The notes beneath the pieces are model-generated. The model had not been told where the DNA came from and ran no database searches. It saw only the letters and a list, made by a program, of their open reading frames with translations. The position numbers were made by a program, and so were the translations under genes. Of a stretch of DNA of 64,000 nucleotides, positions 21,694-35,100 are shown one piece after another (the first letter of the stretch is position 1; each line of letters starts with the position of its first letter). Origin of the DNA: Hexactinellida sp. DTS-2022 (Eukaryota > Porifera > Hexactinellida). The DNA is taken from positions 2,232,001-2,296,000 of the forward strand of contig JAPNXP010000003.1 of the NCBI GenBank assembly GCA_028753945.1, in the 5' to 3' direction.

Positions 21694-22823
21694 CAGTGGC
21701 GGATTATCATTGAGGCTAATGAGGCTGAAGCCTCAGGCCTCATAATTTGGGGGGCCTCAAAATAATATGATGAGTCTAAAACCCCATACTATTTATACTA
21801 TTCTGCCTGCCCCCCCGGTTAGATAATGAACTGCGTCGTTGTACAATAAACGGTGATGAGGATTCTTAAATTATATTTACACATAATGATAATGTTAAGA
21901 TTGTTTGTAATTTATAAAAATGTAATTTCCTCAATTTTGTGAAATCATATTCTAAAAATTTCAGGTTGTTTCTAGAATTCGAATGTGTTGTTTCTTCATG
22001 ACTTAATCATTGAATTGGCAATCAAGCAACATTTGATTCCTTAACATTATATATTCAATATTATTCACAATTAGCTGTTATTTTATATGTTTCTTACGTG
22101 TATGAGGTCAGGCAAGGCCATGGGTCAGGTAATCGGTATTATATTAATTTTCCCATTTACAAATTATAATATGAATATTTACTGTTGTTGCTTACAAAAA
22201 TAGGTAATCAAATTAATGAAAATTCATAATCAACCTAAAAGTTGGCATTCAACGAATATAATAGGTAAACAGTGTGCTGAACACGAATTTCGTATTAACA
22301 AATTTATAATATGAATATTTGTTGTTGTTGTTCACACAAATAGGTAAACAAATTAATGAAATTCTTAATCAAACTTGAAGGACGTGTAATTTAAGTTTAT
22401 AAAAAGTTCTATGACAAATATTACTAACTATGTAATCAACGGCCCAGTGGTGAATCTAGACTTTTAACTCAGGGCGGTGGGGGGGGGGGACTAACGAAGT
22501 ACAATTGAAGTCAGGGGGGGAGTAATTTATATTTCGCTATAGTAAATTAAACCCCCCCCATAAGCGAAGGGTCTGAAGTAAATCGCAGGGGGGTCCTTTT
22601 GTCAAAAAAATAATTTCAGGGGGAGTATAAATGAAACCTGCAACGGCCGCTTCGCGGCCGTTAACTTAAGGTGCAGAGCACCGATCTGTCTCAAAGCGAC
22701 CGAGTCCGAAGGGCTCGTCGGTATTATGTAGAAACTTATTATTCAGCAAAAAATGTGTCAGTATCTAAGAGGGGCCTCAAAGGCAATTAGCCTCAGGCCC
22801 CAAGTGCAGTTAATCCGCCACTG
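21694..22823. mobile_element. hAT-type MITE (CAGTGGCGGATTA family)
   Basis: Ends CAGTGGCGGATTA / TTAATCCGCCACTG, exact 8-bp duplication cctaaagg (21686-21693, 22824-22831). Subterminal GAGGCCTCAAA-type repeats. Carries a family 2 Helitron-like fragment (about 22160-22718, plus orientation, ending GAAGGGCTCG/T). Confidence 0.9.
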
Positions 22824-23514
22824 CCTAAAGGTATTAGCCATAATACATAATTAGTATAATTCAATGATGCGGCACTATTTTAATAAGGTAAATTGCAACG
22901 GTGCACAAACAGTTGTTTATCCAAGCATTTCTGGACCAGAAAATCTAGCCATACGCCCAGCACCTAATTAAGTGCCTACCCGGCACCTAAATAGAATCGC
23001 AATTCAAGCACTTTTTCACTACATCTGATGCCTGACCGGCACCTAGATAAACCCCTGCCTACATCGTATTTATACCATCAAACAAGTCAGTATTTCGACT
23101 TGTGGATTATGTGTACAGATAAGACGTACCTCAGTTAGTACGTACCTTTCTTGTTTCCCAGGGTGGTACGTCTTAACCGAGTTCTACTATACTTTAACTA
23201 TAACGTATGTTAGTATATTATGTATATTTGATGTTACTTAACTCGTTAGAATAATTTTAGATACACCTTCATGCTTCACTCGTTATACTAAATTTGAAAT
23301 ATTTTCCAAATGTGGTGATATGTATCATATCAACAAACTCAGACGCGTTCAATGGTATTTTGGGTTCCACCGTATTTCTTGCTGTTACATTGTTAATTAA
23401 CATTGAGGAAACGATATTTCACATGCGAATGGGCTGTCTCTTGTAGCATAATGGAATACTTTTCTGAGAATGGTTTGTGAATTTTTAGCAAGCGTTTTAC
23501 ACTTTGTCTTTAGG
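22824..23514. other. Old repeat remnants
   Basis: TAATTCAATGATGCGGCACT (22856) recurs near 54370. GACGTACC motifs (23110-23180) match 19505-19620. 23188-23238 is the inverted partner of 18654-18705. No gene. Confidence 0.5.
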
Positions 23515-24120
23515 CTTCGCTTGCTAGGTCGCTTCGCGGCAGAACACAACCGGACACCAACCGCTTCGCGGTGTGCGGTTTATATACTCCTAATATTCAT
23601 TATAAAGTGTAAATAGGCCTAAATAGTCAAATTTGACAATGTGAAATTTTAGTGATTACGTCATCATGCGATAATGAGTAAGCATATTGGTGATCTGGTG
23701 TGACCAACGTGTCCGCATCATTAATGTTAAATTTTCAGATTTTATCTCTTAAAGGGCGCGAATTATGTGCGATTAATCCCAATGATGTAATCAAATATAC
23801 ATACCCATCAGGGAATGAAAGGTTCACGAACGGATTGAATTGACGCAATTCAGTCGAGAACCCAACATCTAATATTATGTGATTATTTTCCAAATCACTG
23901 ATATTTGCATTCAATTATTATTTATACTGCATAAATTCCTTGGTGTATAGTGTAGCATATAGTCTCGTGAATTTTCGAAATGTCCAGAATAATCTACTAA
24001 GTATCGCAGTTGTTAGGTATTTGAAATTGGGAAAATAGCACTCTATCGTATCTGGTATGTTTTTATAAAATGACACCCCCCCCCCCCTTTAAAATGATCC
24101 TAGATCCGCGCCTGATGTAT
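23515..24120 (-). mobile_element. Helitron family 1, truncated
   Basis: Begins (plus strand) GCTTGCTAGGTCGCTTCGCG, followed by the degraded stem-loop and GATTACGTCATCATGCGATA, as in the copies at 36600 and 57403. The TCTATACT end is missing. Confidence 0.65.
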
Positions 24121-24309
24121 ACATATTATAAGTCTTTGTCTTTCTTCGGATTTTAACTATGTGATTTATTAAATCGCTTTGTATAAATAGAGCTACTCCA
24201 CCACCTTATTGCTCAGTGCGTGAGCTAAAATAGCCTTGAAAACCTGGTAATTATGATTAATTCCAAACATTTCTCTAGCCACCCGGATATATAAAAAGGT
24301 GCGCATCCT

Positions 24310-25420
24310 CCTAATTGGTACCCTTGTTGAAGATGTGCGGCGGCTGTGCAGGATCTGGCCAGCCCGGGGCAAAAGAGCAGCTTTTAGTATAAATTCGGGG
24401 CATGCTCCATGTAATTATACTACCAATTGGGCTGGAATCCGGGGCAAAATATTTTAACCCGGGGCATTTGCCCCGGATGCCCCCCCCCTGGGACCGCCAC
24501 TGGGCGGCACCCTGCTGCAAAATTAGCCCCCTTGAAAATGTTTCAGACCCCCCACCTAATTTTTTAAATGCAAAATTCCAAAAATACTCAACTTTTCACT
24601 GACACTCAAATATAATACTAGATCTTTCTGATCTACTCAAGTTTTTCAAAATAATTCCAATTCTGCTCAACTTTTTGTCAATAAACTCCAAATCTACTCA
24701 ACTTTTCAATAAATTCACAGATCTACTCAAGTTTTAGAAAGGCGCTATTTGGTCATTTGGTCTTATACGTATATTATACCTAAAAGTTTTTGTTTGTTTG
24801 TTTGTGTGTTTCTTCAGAATTGATTGAGGAACTGGTAAAAGCTACAGACTTGAAATTTGGCAGAGAGGTAGGCAATACTGTACAAATATCTTAAAAATTC
24901 ACATCTTCCATCACAAAAGGTGTCAATAACTTCTCCACATCCCAAAGTTAGGGGTCCACTGGTACAGTTAGTTTCTTAGTGATATTTAATTTTATATTTG
25001 GAGTTGGTATATTATTATACACGGACGAGCTTTAATATCTAGAAAATTATTTGTTCATATTAGCATTAACAATCAAATTATTTACTCTGTCCTTTTATAA
25101 ACCTATAGCTAGCCTAGGATCCACGGATATAAATAGACAGCTAGGGGCCACTCATCAAGAACGACATTTAATTTGAAAAGGAACATGCTTGAAATACAAG
25201 CGAGGGCCGCAGGCCCGAGTACAAGTTGTAAGGACTCGCGTAGAGCAGACGAGCAGCTTGTACTAATAAATATTTGTGGTTGGAGCACCATGCTAGTTTC
25301 AATATTCCAATAAAACTTGAGTATATTTGGAAAAACTTGAGTATATTTACAAATTAGTTGAGTATGTTGAGTATATTTGGAAATTTTCAAATAAGTTGAG
25401 TATTTTGGAATTTTCCCATT
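24310..25420. repeat. Repeat remnants with facing CTACTCAACTTTT / AAAGTTGAGTA arms
   Basis: 24585-24740 has repeated TCTACTCAA(C/G)TTTT; 25318-25408 has the complement (TTGAGTATATTTGG). Just inside the left side lies a GC-rich piece with CGGGGCA repeats. A family 2 Helitron-like piece (TTTGTTTGTTTGTGTGTTTC, 24790) lies between. No target duplication found and no coding sequence. Confidence 0.5.
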
Positions 25421-25762
25421 TTAAAAATAATGTCTACACAGCGATTCCCAATCATATCAACCATGGATCCCTGCAGCAAATACCAAATATTTGTGGATCC
25501 CTCCCATTGCCAGTAATACAAATTTAGAGATCTTGTCAACTCTATTGCCGTCCGTAGTGTTAGTCCTAATACTATTAGAGATTTAATCAAATATGAGAAG
25601 GGGAACAAGATACAAGAACGCAAAAAAATGAATCAACAATATAACCAAACTGTATAAGTATGACAAACTTTATTAGATATACATCATCTTTACTTTATGT
25701 ATTTTCGAATATTTAACTCGTTTAACCAATCCATGGTGCAAAAATTCCACCATTACCTTAAT

Positions 25763-26840
25763 CGTGACCTACGTTATATAAGGCCTATGCACCAACTTTG
25801 TGAAACTGGACCATGGATTAAAGGAAGGCTATTGATAAATAGGTTATTTATCGTTATCTAAATAACTAGTAGTGATAGACCTCATAAATGTTCTATAACT
25901 ATATAGGAACATGATATCAAGGTATACATAGCACCCTTCAGAATTGAGCTATGTCATCATTTGATTACGTAATCGTTATTTTTGGTGGGTATTATCGTGT
26001 TTTTATAGCCCGCTTTTAACATAGTTAGACGCGTTATAAATGTTCAAAATTGGAACATGATGATGCCCATAACTAGTTAAATTAAATATATTGAAATTAT
26101 AAATGGAATGTTGACACATTCTTCGGTTGCCAGGGATATGTATATTTCCTAAAATGAGCCATAAATCAAAAACTATCGATTTTATGTAAACTAGGCTAGT
26201 ACTGATCTATCCGCAATTGGTAACTTCCTATTCATTGATAATACATTATATATGCCTAACTACAATAATTTTTGAGATAATAAGATAATTAGCACTTAAT
26301 TCCTTATGAGGTAATACACTCATTATCTCAAAAATTATTGAAGTTAGGCCTAGAAAATGTATTATCAATGAATAGGAAGTTACCTATTGCGGATAGATCA
26401 ATACTAGCCTAGTTTACATAAAATCGATAGTTTTTGAGTTATGGCTCATTTTAGGAAATATACATATCCCTGGCAACCGAAGAATGTGTCAACATTCCAT
26501 TTATAATTTCAATATATTTAATTTAACTAGTTATGGGCATCATCATGTTCCAATTTTGAACATTTATAACGCGTCTAACTATGTTAAAAGCGGGCTATAA
26601 AAACACGATAATACCCACCAAAAATAACGATTACGTAATCAAATGATGACATAGCTCAATTCTGAAGGGTGCTATGTATACCTTGATATCATGTTCCTAT
26701 ATAGTTATAGAACATTTATGAGGTCTATCACTACTAGTTATTTAGATAACGATAAATAACCTATTTATCAATAGCCTTCCTTTAATCCATGGTCCAGTTT
26801 CACAAAGTTGGTGCATAGGCCTTATATAACGTAGGTCACG
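25763..26840. mobile_element. Foldback palindrome, copy 2 of the CGTGACC family (1078 bp)
   Basis: Left CGTGACCTACGTTATATAAG is the exact complement of right CTTATATAACGTAGGTCACG, and the arms run about 520 bases to a short centre near 26301 with few mismatches. Flanked by ccttaat on both sides (25756-25762, 26841-26847). No coding sequence. The near-identity of the arms implies a recent origin or ongoing arm correction. Confidence 0.93.
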
Positions 26841-26869
26841 CCTTAATATATTAGAATGGAGGTGCCTTC

Positions 26870-27210
26870 ATTTGCTATAATTTTGGAGCTTTCATTTGTT
26901 ATAATTTTCTGAGCTTTCATTTGTTAGAATAATTTTAGATGCTACCATTCACTTGTTAGAATAATTTTAGATCCCACCTTCACTTGTTCGAATAATTTTA
27001 GATCCTACCTTCACTTGTTAGAATAAATTTAGATACTACCTTCACTTGTTAGAATTATTTTAGATCCTACCTTCACTTGTTAGAATAAATTTAGATACTA
27101 CCTTCACTTGTTAGAATAAATTTAGATACTACCTTCACTTGTTAGAATAATTTTAGATACCACTTTCACTTGTTAGAATAATTTTTTACTACCTTCACTT
27201 CTTATAATCC
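26870..27210. repeat. Minisatellite, 31-bp unit
   Basis: About ten copies of TTAGAATAATTTTAGATACT followed by ACCTTCACTTG. Degenerate single units lie at 18070-18100 and 23246-23275. Confidence 0.9.
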
Positions 27211-27861
27211 ATAATTTCAACTTGGATTTCAAGCCGGATGTTTGGTTATTATTGTTTTTCAAAAGTTGTTGTCTACTATTTTATAAAGTTCAGGCTTCAT
27301 CAATTACTCAGTTATTTTGATTTTCATCAACATTTTCTTTTTTGAATGGTGTTTACAAACAATGCTATTTATGGCATTTATTATTGAGCATCCTTATATG
27401 TAGACCGTCTAGAAATAGACGGTCTATAAAAGCCCATACAAATAAGCCAAAAATTTGTAGACCGTCTATAAATTCTGTAGACCACTTGCCCTGCTTTTTA
27501 TGGGTAATACTAATGCATAGGGAATAAAACCTGGTCTATTTCTAGACGGTCTACATATAAGATATCTCTTTATTATTGTGGTTTTACAAATGATTATATT
27601 GAATACGTTATATAAATAGTTGTATACTGATGATTTATTTTATTACGAATAAGGATAGAAATTGAATTTACTACAGATGAATACAAACGAAGTTTCGGAA
27701 AAGTTTTACCACCTCTGACGGGAATAAATATATTCAATCGAAGCTTAAGGGAAATTATACCTTAAATGCGTGTTATTTAGGAATACTTGTAAAGGAACGA
27801 GCAAATTAAATCGCGATCTGGGGGACACAATCATGATGTCGATGAGTATAAGGGAGAAGTA
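27211..27861. other. Gene-free stretch with a short MITE
   Basis: Contains an inverted-repeat element, about 27393-27563, with ends TATATGTAGACCGTCTAG and CTAGACGGTCTACATATA. The rest is AT-rich and unrecognised. Confidence 0.6.
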
Positions 27862-28720
27862 TCTATACTATTAAAAACAAAGCTGGGTGTGTGTACATAG
27901 GCGTCATTAAGGGGGGGGGGCAGGCCCCCTAGTTTTTAAAACGGGGGGGGGCCGAGTATCCCAGCCCCCCGCCCCCCCCCCCCCCCAGTTTATTAACCTC
28001 GATGTTTCATAGATTGATTGTTTTTTACAATGAATGCGACTATTCATTCTACAGATTCATTCGCAAGGTGTTACAAAAACAAATTGTTAATTTATTGTTA
28101 ATTGTGTAGTGATATTAATAATGAGATAATATTAATAATGAGGTATAGAGATAAACCTTTTTTGGCCCCCCCCAGATTTTGAAGGATACCAAAAATATCG
28201 ACGCCTATGTGTGTGTATATGTGTGTGTCCATGTCGATGTCCCTAGATTGTAAAAAAACTGTCCCTATATCATATGATACGAGGACAAAACTTTAGCATA
28301 GCAACTTTAGCACACACACGGACAAAACTTTAGCATAGCAACTTTTGTGTGTGTGTGTGTGTGTATGGTATATATTTGTTTGTATGTTCCGAGTTGATTG
28401 AGAAACTGGACGGTTTCCAAATTAGATTTTTGGCATATAGGGGTAACTTTTGGCACCCGCCAACAAGTTGAGGTTTCCGCTCAAAATTTCTCACACCTCG
28501 ACAAGTTATGACGTCATTGTCACATTTCGAGAACCCTGAAAATTCACTTAAATCCGATGTGAAATCATTCTCAAAAGTATTTTTGATTTTCTAGAGTATT
28601 TGAAAACCTAAGTTTAGTTTATTCCATGAAAATAGGTAATTCATTTTACGAGAAATTAGAAAGTAAACACTGGCCTGGAAATGAAATGAGCAAATACTTG
28701 ACTTATCTAGCCGTATAATA
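27862..28720 (+). mobile_element. Helitron family 1, 5' end intact, with nested MITE
   Basis: Starts TCTATACTATTAAAAACAAA after A. It shares GTTATGACGTCATTGTCACA and CCAACAAGTTGAGGTTTCC with the copies at 36600 and 57403 (inverted there). A hAT-type MITE (27896-28209) is inserted near the 5' end. The 3' stem-loop and CTAG were not found. 28557-28735 is a separate repeat also present at 59140-59320 and, inverted, at 57095-57300. Confidence 0.7.
27896..28209. mobile_element. hAT-type MITE (CATAGGCGTC family), copy 1
   Basis: Ends CATAGGCGTC / GACGCCTATG-type, exact 8-bp duplication tgtgtgta (27888-27895, 28210-28217). G-rich and C-rich runs inside. Second copy at 33054-33318. Confidence 0.85.
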
Positions 28721-28889
28721 ATATAGTAGGCCATGGCATAACTTATTTAACCAATCCATGTTAAAAAAAAAACTTCACCACCATTGCCTTAGTATAATAG
28801 AAGGATAACTATGGAATGGCATTTCAATTTTGATTATACATTAATTGATTTATTTAATATTAAATAGTAAAGGGAGGTAGACACCAAGT

Positions 28890-29109
28890 ATGTTTTCCAT
28901 CAGATCACTTACACGGCTTTCACACTCTCGTTTTTTTACGCCTCACTCCCGTATCCAATCCCGCTCTCAGATGATGTCTCATGACAGAGGCACAATACAC
29001 GACCCCTCGCAGAACAAAATAACTAATGACAGTGCGGCTAAAATTCTGAGAGAAATGGTCAGACATCTCTGGCCGCATGACGCTCCAGCTCTCAAATACA
29101 GAGTTGTAG
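28890..29109 (+). CDS. ABCB7: ABCB7 exon 1 (presequence)
   Basis: ATG to donor GTAG/GTTTGA, phase 1. Ends in the [14 protein letters not shown] block that precedes the first membrane helix. The donor is chosen because it keeps frame with exon 2; it is weaker than the others. Confidence 0.85.
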
Positions 29110-32100
29110 GTTTGAGATAGCGTACTATATTGTACAGTGGAACTTAGATTATCCGAACGCGAAATACAAATATATTTCTAACAAAAGTGGGAAAATTTCT
29201 TCAACAAAACTATACCTATGGAAATATAACTCATAATTCAGGACAAGTATTTTTAAGTAGTACATTAAATATTTTGTTCGGATTAATAAGGTTTGGATAA
29301 TTTGGTTCTCATTTTATAGATGCTTTAGAAAATGCATTAACTCCAACCTCTCTTATCCGGGCACTATCGTTTGGAGAGTGCCCGTAAATTGGAATTTGTC
29401 CAGATCTCAGAAATGCAATGGCTAGTACATGTGCTTCTAGTTTCATTCAAAAATCAAAACTGATGTTTTTAACAGTTTGTGGATAATTTGATACTATGTG
29501 TTTGTTGAGTAATCGGAACGGAAAATATTTAAACAAAACACCACTGTTCAAATTAGCGAGTCTCTACTGTTAAAACAGTTAATCTTCAATAGACAAACTC
29601 GTTGGGAGCAGTAGTCAGAGCATTAATGGTGCGCGCTCCATTTTTCAGGAGCGGGAGCGAGAGAGCGCTCCTTTTTATTGGTAGGAGCGCGAAGCGGGAG
29701 CGCGCTCCAAAAATGAGGAGCGCCTAATACTCTGCCAGTAGTGCACCATTCGGATACTTTGTATACAATGAGTAGCTAACCAAGTTCGAGAGGCCCGGGA
29801 CGGAACATGTCCTGGCGACCAACTGTTCTCTTGGTTGCCCTAATTATTAAATTTTACGTCGCAGTCAAGGTACGAATTTGGTGATTATCGAAAACTTGAA
29901 TATAAGACCATGGATAAAGTTTAGAAGGAAAAGTTTCGGAGTATTCATGAGTACATCATGTTACCGCTTAATACTATGTACAACAGGGGGCCGTCAAATT
30001 GTGTACTCAACCGGAATTCGTATAAAACGGTGTTATTTGTATTGAAATGGCTTTGAAGGGACTGAAATAGTATACAGTACGTATTGACCCGTATTCGTAT
30101 TTTAATTATCATTTATTTTCCTTTAAAGTTTTATTCACTTGCTTCACTATGATTTTATTATATTTTTATAGGTGCTATGGGGTGTTTGTTTGGAGCTAAG
30201 CTCCTCAACGTACAGATCCCGTTCTTATTTAAATACGCAATAGACTCGTTACACCTGCTGCCTCCACTGGACTCACCTCAGCACACTATCTTAACCACCT
30301 CGGCTGCATTCGTTATAGGCTATGGAGCTGCCAGATTAGGTAGCTGTTTATCCGATCGTTTTAAAAGGAGTATTGGTTATTCAGATACTTATATACCCTA
30401 TTTAATCTGATAGTAGCCCAGGGTATTATTTGAGTTGAGCTACTATTTGCAATTTGAGAAAAACAGATTAATCGCCTTATCCGCTTTCGTATTAACGAGT
30501 CTTTTGTATTATAATTAGTTTTCTCATATATCATACTTAGCGATAGTTTTTGTGAATATATTGCGTGTTTGTATACAGTAGAACTTGTTTATAATGGCCA
30601 CCCAAGGGACTGGCCAAAAATGACCGTTATACGTAGACAGGTTCTACTGTAATTCGTTTTTTCTCTTCAGGTTCGAGTTTTTTCGGTGAGTTACGGAATT
30701 CAATTTTCGCGAAAGTTGCTCAAACATCAATCCGCAAGCTAGCTCGTCGTTCATTTTCACACCTCCACTCCCTGGACCTCAGTTTCCACTTGTCGCGTGA
30801 CACAGGCGGCCTATCTCGAGCTCTAGACAGAGGAACACGTGCCATTAACTTCATACTGAATGCCATGGTGTTCAACCTGTTTCCAACTTCTTTCGAGGTG
30901 TTGCTAGTCGCGGGTTTACTCAGCTACAATTGTGGATGGGAATATGGAGCTGTTTCTATGGTTACTTTGGCTTTGTATAGTGTATTCACTTTTTCAGTAA
31001 CTCAATGGAGAACAAAGTGAGTTGATACACACTATGGCTGGAATGATTATACCGATATTCGAATATTTGTTTAATTTATTGAACGAAATTCGTTTACTAC
31101 TTTTGGACTGCAACTTTATTTTGTACAGATTGTAGAGATCGTAAATATTATTCCTACTTAAACTTAAACTTATTAACTAACTTTTATCTAATACACTTTG
31201 TAACTATGATAAAACTATTGTAACATGAACAAAAAATTATTTTCCACAGTATTTTGAGTCTTGAATTTGATTTAATGCTTATTCTTCAAAACAAACGAAT
31301 ATTCGAATATTCGTTTGTTTAGAAAAGTTTTGTTCGTTACAATAAAACCTGTCTATGATTTACCATAAATATCGAATAATTTTATCAAATCACGTTTTAC
31401 AGGGTAGTATGTGCATAAGTATACTCAGGTAGTTGAGTGGAGTCGAAAGAGGGGTCACTCGATCGGGTAAGGACACAATTGGAGAATGGAATTTTTGACA
31501 CATTCCTGATACATTCCAGCGTTGCTATGGAAAAATTCTTCCAAATATGGTCATGTGATATATCAAATTATCGGAAATTTTACTTCGAAACCGAATTCAA
31601 CAATAAAAAGACGATATAACTTAATTTTTGAACAAGTTTTTATGGGAAACACGTCCGGCGAACACTATCGGACGTGGTTACTTTGGCGAGCTGTCATGGC
31701 CGATATAGACACTCTTTCAATTGCCTCAATATCCAAAAATATTCGCACTACATCAAAGTACATATGTACAAATTTTGGTGCTTTTATCAAAAAAATGAAC
31801 AATTATATGGTTGTGCCGCTGCACTATAAGGATCAATTGATCAATTGGAAGTTTGTTTCTATCTTGTATCATCTCTGAGATTAATGCTATTTATCAAATT
31901 AGAATAAATAATTATAAATATTATTAATAATTTAACACCAATTTCAATGTCAACTTAAATTTATTGAGTTTTTAATTACCCTTGGTGGTCCTATGAAAGT
32001 GAAAGTGAAATTGAAAGTTAATTCACTTTCAATTGAAAGTGAAAGTGAAAATGGGGTATTTTCTATTTATACCTTGGACCCCAAGTCATCCCCGGATTTT

Positions 32101-35100
32101 AATTATTTGTCATAAATACTAATTTAATTTAATTTGAACCAAATTTCAATTCTGCTCACTCGATGATCCCTAATTAACAATTTGGAATCATCTATAATAT
32201 TATGTCAAATATAGACTGAGTTAATTATATTTAATTACGTCAGTATATTAATATTGTTTAAGAGTATTCTTGAAGAAGGAAATATAATCACATAAATTGT
32301 CGTTGTTATAGAATGTAAAATCTCGGTTTTCAATTAGAAAATCGAAGCCTACTCGATCTCACAAGTTTATTCAATATAATTATTACAAGTTGAAACAATA
32401 GAATTAGATTTAACACTTTTAACTGAAACTGAAGTGTGAGTAAACAAAGAAATTTCAACACCCATTTATGGCATGAATTAAACGCTTTATTAAATTTCTT
32501 CTCTTTCCATCAGAAGCAGAATTTCATGGTGGATCCAATGGTGAAGTAAAAATTGCGGGTTTAGTATAACATTTTTTCAAAGGTATCAAAGTGGTATAAA
32601 AAAATGGTTTATCAAAAATTTGGCTCGAGATGTACATCTATAACATATGGGACACCGATGCTAAAAATTTGAGCTCCGGAGAAATCTAACTCTGGCCTGT
32701 AGAGCAGATACGGACTAAAAACAAAAACCAAGGCAGTGATTTCAATACTGGGCCTCTATACTATATATAGTATCAGGGTTTCATCCAGGCGTATGAGACG
32801 CGCCTGCAGGCGCGTAATTTCAAAAGGAAACTTTTCTAGGCGCGCGAAAATTGAGAGATGCTCCCATAAACGTAATACAAATTGAGCATTTTAGGCGCGT
32901 GTGAGCGAGCTCTAACATAATCTAGGCGCGTGTGAGCGAGCTCTAACATAATCTAGGCGCGCGGGAAATTTTGCCTGGATGAAAGCCTGTATAGTATAGT
33001 CGGCATAGTAATAATTGGCAACCAAAGCACTAAGACCAATACTGGGCCACTATCATAGGCGTCATTAATGGGGGGTAGGGGGGGGGGCGAGTATCCCAGG
33101 CCCCCCAGTTTATTAAACCTCGATGTTTCATAGATTGATTGTTTTTTACAATGAATGCGACTATTCATTCTACAGATTGATTCGCAAGGGGTTGCAAAAA
33201 CTAATTGTTAATATTTAAATGAATATTAATAATGAGATAATATTATTAATGAGGTATAGAGATAAACTTTTTTGGCCCCCCAGATTTTGAAAGGATACCA
33301 AAAATATCGACGCCTATGGCCACTATACTATAGTATAGTCGGCACAGTAATTATACTTAATTCAGTCTGTATTTACATAGAGAGACGCTTAATTAGATTT
33401 TGGGGTTATCTACAGTGGCGTTTCTAGGGGGGGGCTAGGGGGGGCGACCGCCCCAGGCTAGGAAGATTTATGATTTATTTGATTTTTTTGGGAAATTAAA
33501 ATCATTGATTTGAATGAACATAACTCAAATTATATAATAGGTATTCAATTGCAAATTTCGCAGTAAGTATACTTTGTAATATTACGTCGAAATAACTACG
33601 ATTGCAATAGGTATAACCATTTTCAAATAGTAAAAATCAACTTTAAATCAATTGATTTTGATTTTGATTTTATTTAAAAAAATCATTATTTTACCATTCC
33701 TGGACCGCCCCCCCAGTTTTTTTGCTTGCCCCCCCATTTGCCCCCCCACTTTTTTAGGATTCACTTGACTAATAATAATTTACCGTTGAAAATTACTATT
33801 TCGTATAAATAGAAATTTTCTCCCTTAATTACACATATTTTATTATACGGATTACTTATATGGAGCTCAGTTACTGTTAACTGAACCTCCATATAAGGAT
33901 ATTTGAATTCAAAAACACCCACAACCTCAGAAATCAAATTTAGACATAAATTTAAACCACTTCAGTTACCCGTAACTCAGCTCCATATAAGCAAATTTTT
34001 TATTATATGTACCATATATCCATATCATTTTTTTTTTAAATTCATGCTTCAGTTTATAATACTATATATCTGTAGTAGTCAACTTCGATAAATAATATAT
34101 TCAACAGTTGTTAACTGCTAGCTTGCCACATTATATCAATAATTTTAGCAAATTAACTCAAAATATCACATCTCCTACTTCGTTTTTTAATATAATTAGT
34201 TAGAAACTAAATTCAAAGATGATTGTGTACGTTGTCTCATCATTTTAGATCAAACTTATAAGCCCCCCCAGGATTTGGTCTTGCCCCTCCTTTGCCCCCC
34301 CCAGTTTCAAAATCCTAGATACGCCACTGGTTATCTAGTGCGCTGAATTCAAATATTATATTGAAATTCAATTTAGATTAATAATTTTTGTAAATAATTG
34401 AACTTAATTTATTTTGCTGTACATAATAATGTTGTTAAATTCTTAATATATTAATTGAATATTTTTACGAATTAGCTAAATTTCATTAATCTCAGAAATG
34501 ATATAAAATAGAAACAAACTTTCAATTTATCAATTGGTCCTTATGTCATGTACCACTTATACAAGTGGGTCTTGACACCTTGAGGTGATGATGACATTGT
34601 CAAAAACATTTGATTTTACAATTTTGTGATTATATTTTTCGAATGGTTTGGTTGGTGTTGAGTGAACACATAATACGCACCTAAAAATGCTGACTCATCA
34701 CCTACTATATTCTACTATTGACACTTGAATATCTCTCAAATGAAGTGAGCTAAATGGAAATTTCCACCATTCTAAGGATCGTTGCCTTCTGAAACACCTT
34801 TCTGAAATAATTTAACAATTCATAGTGATGATGACATAGCGAAAAAAATCCAAAAATGAAGCTGTGCCGTCAGCATGTTCCTTTGGAGGCTCTATCAATA
34901 AACCACCATCAAAATATAGTGCCACCAAAGGAACATTTGTCGGCACAGCTGCAATTTTGGATTTTTATAATCCTTCCGTATCCTCTCCACAGAACAGAAT
35001 TATATTACTAAGAACTAAAATTTTCAGGATATGTTTCTCATGGGTTAGAGATGTGCACCTGGGGTCACGTTTTTTTATTACTTTTTTTTTGACACGTTTA

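Noticed and set aside
31522..31878. 118-codon frame inside ABCB7 intron 3
   Set aside because: Falls in foldback-like and hairpin-family repeats; no ABC-transporter similarity and no suitable splice sites.
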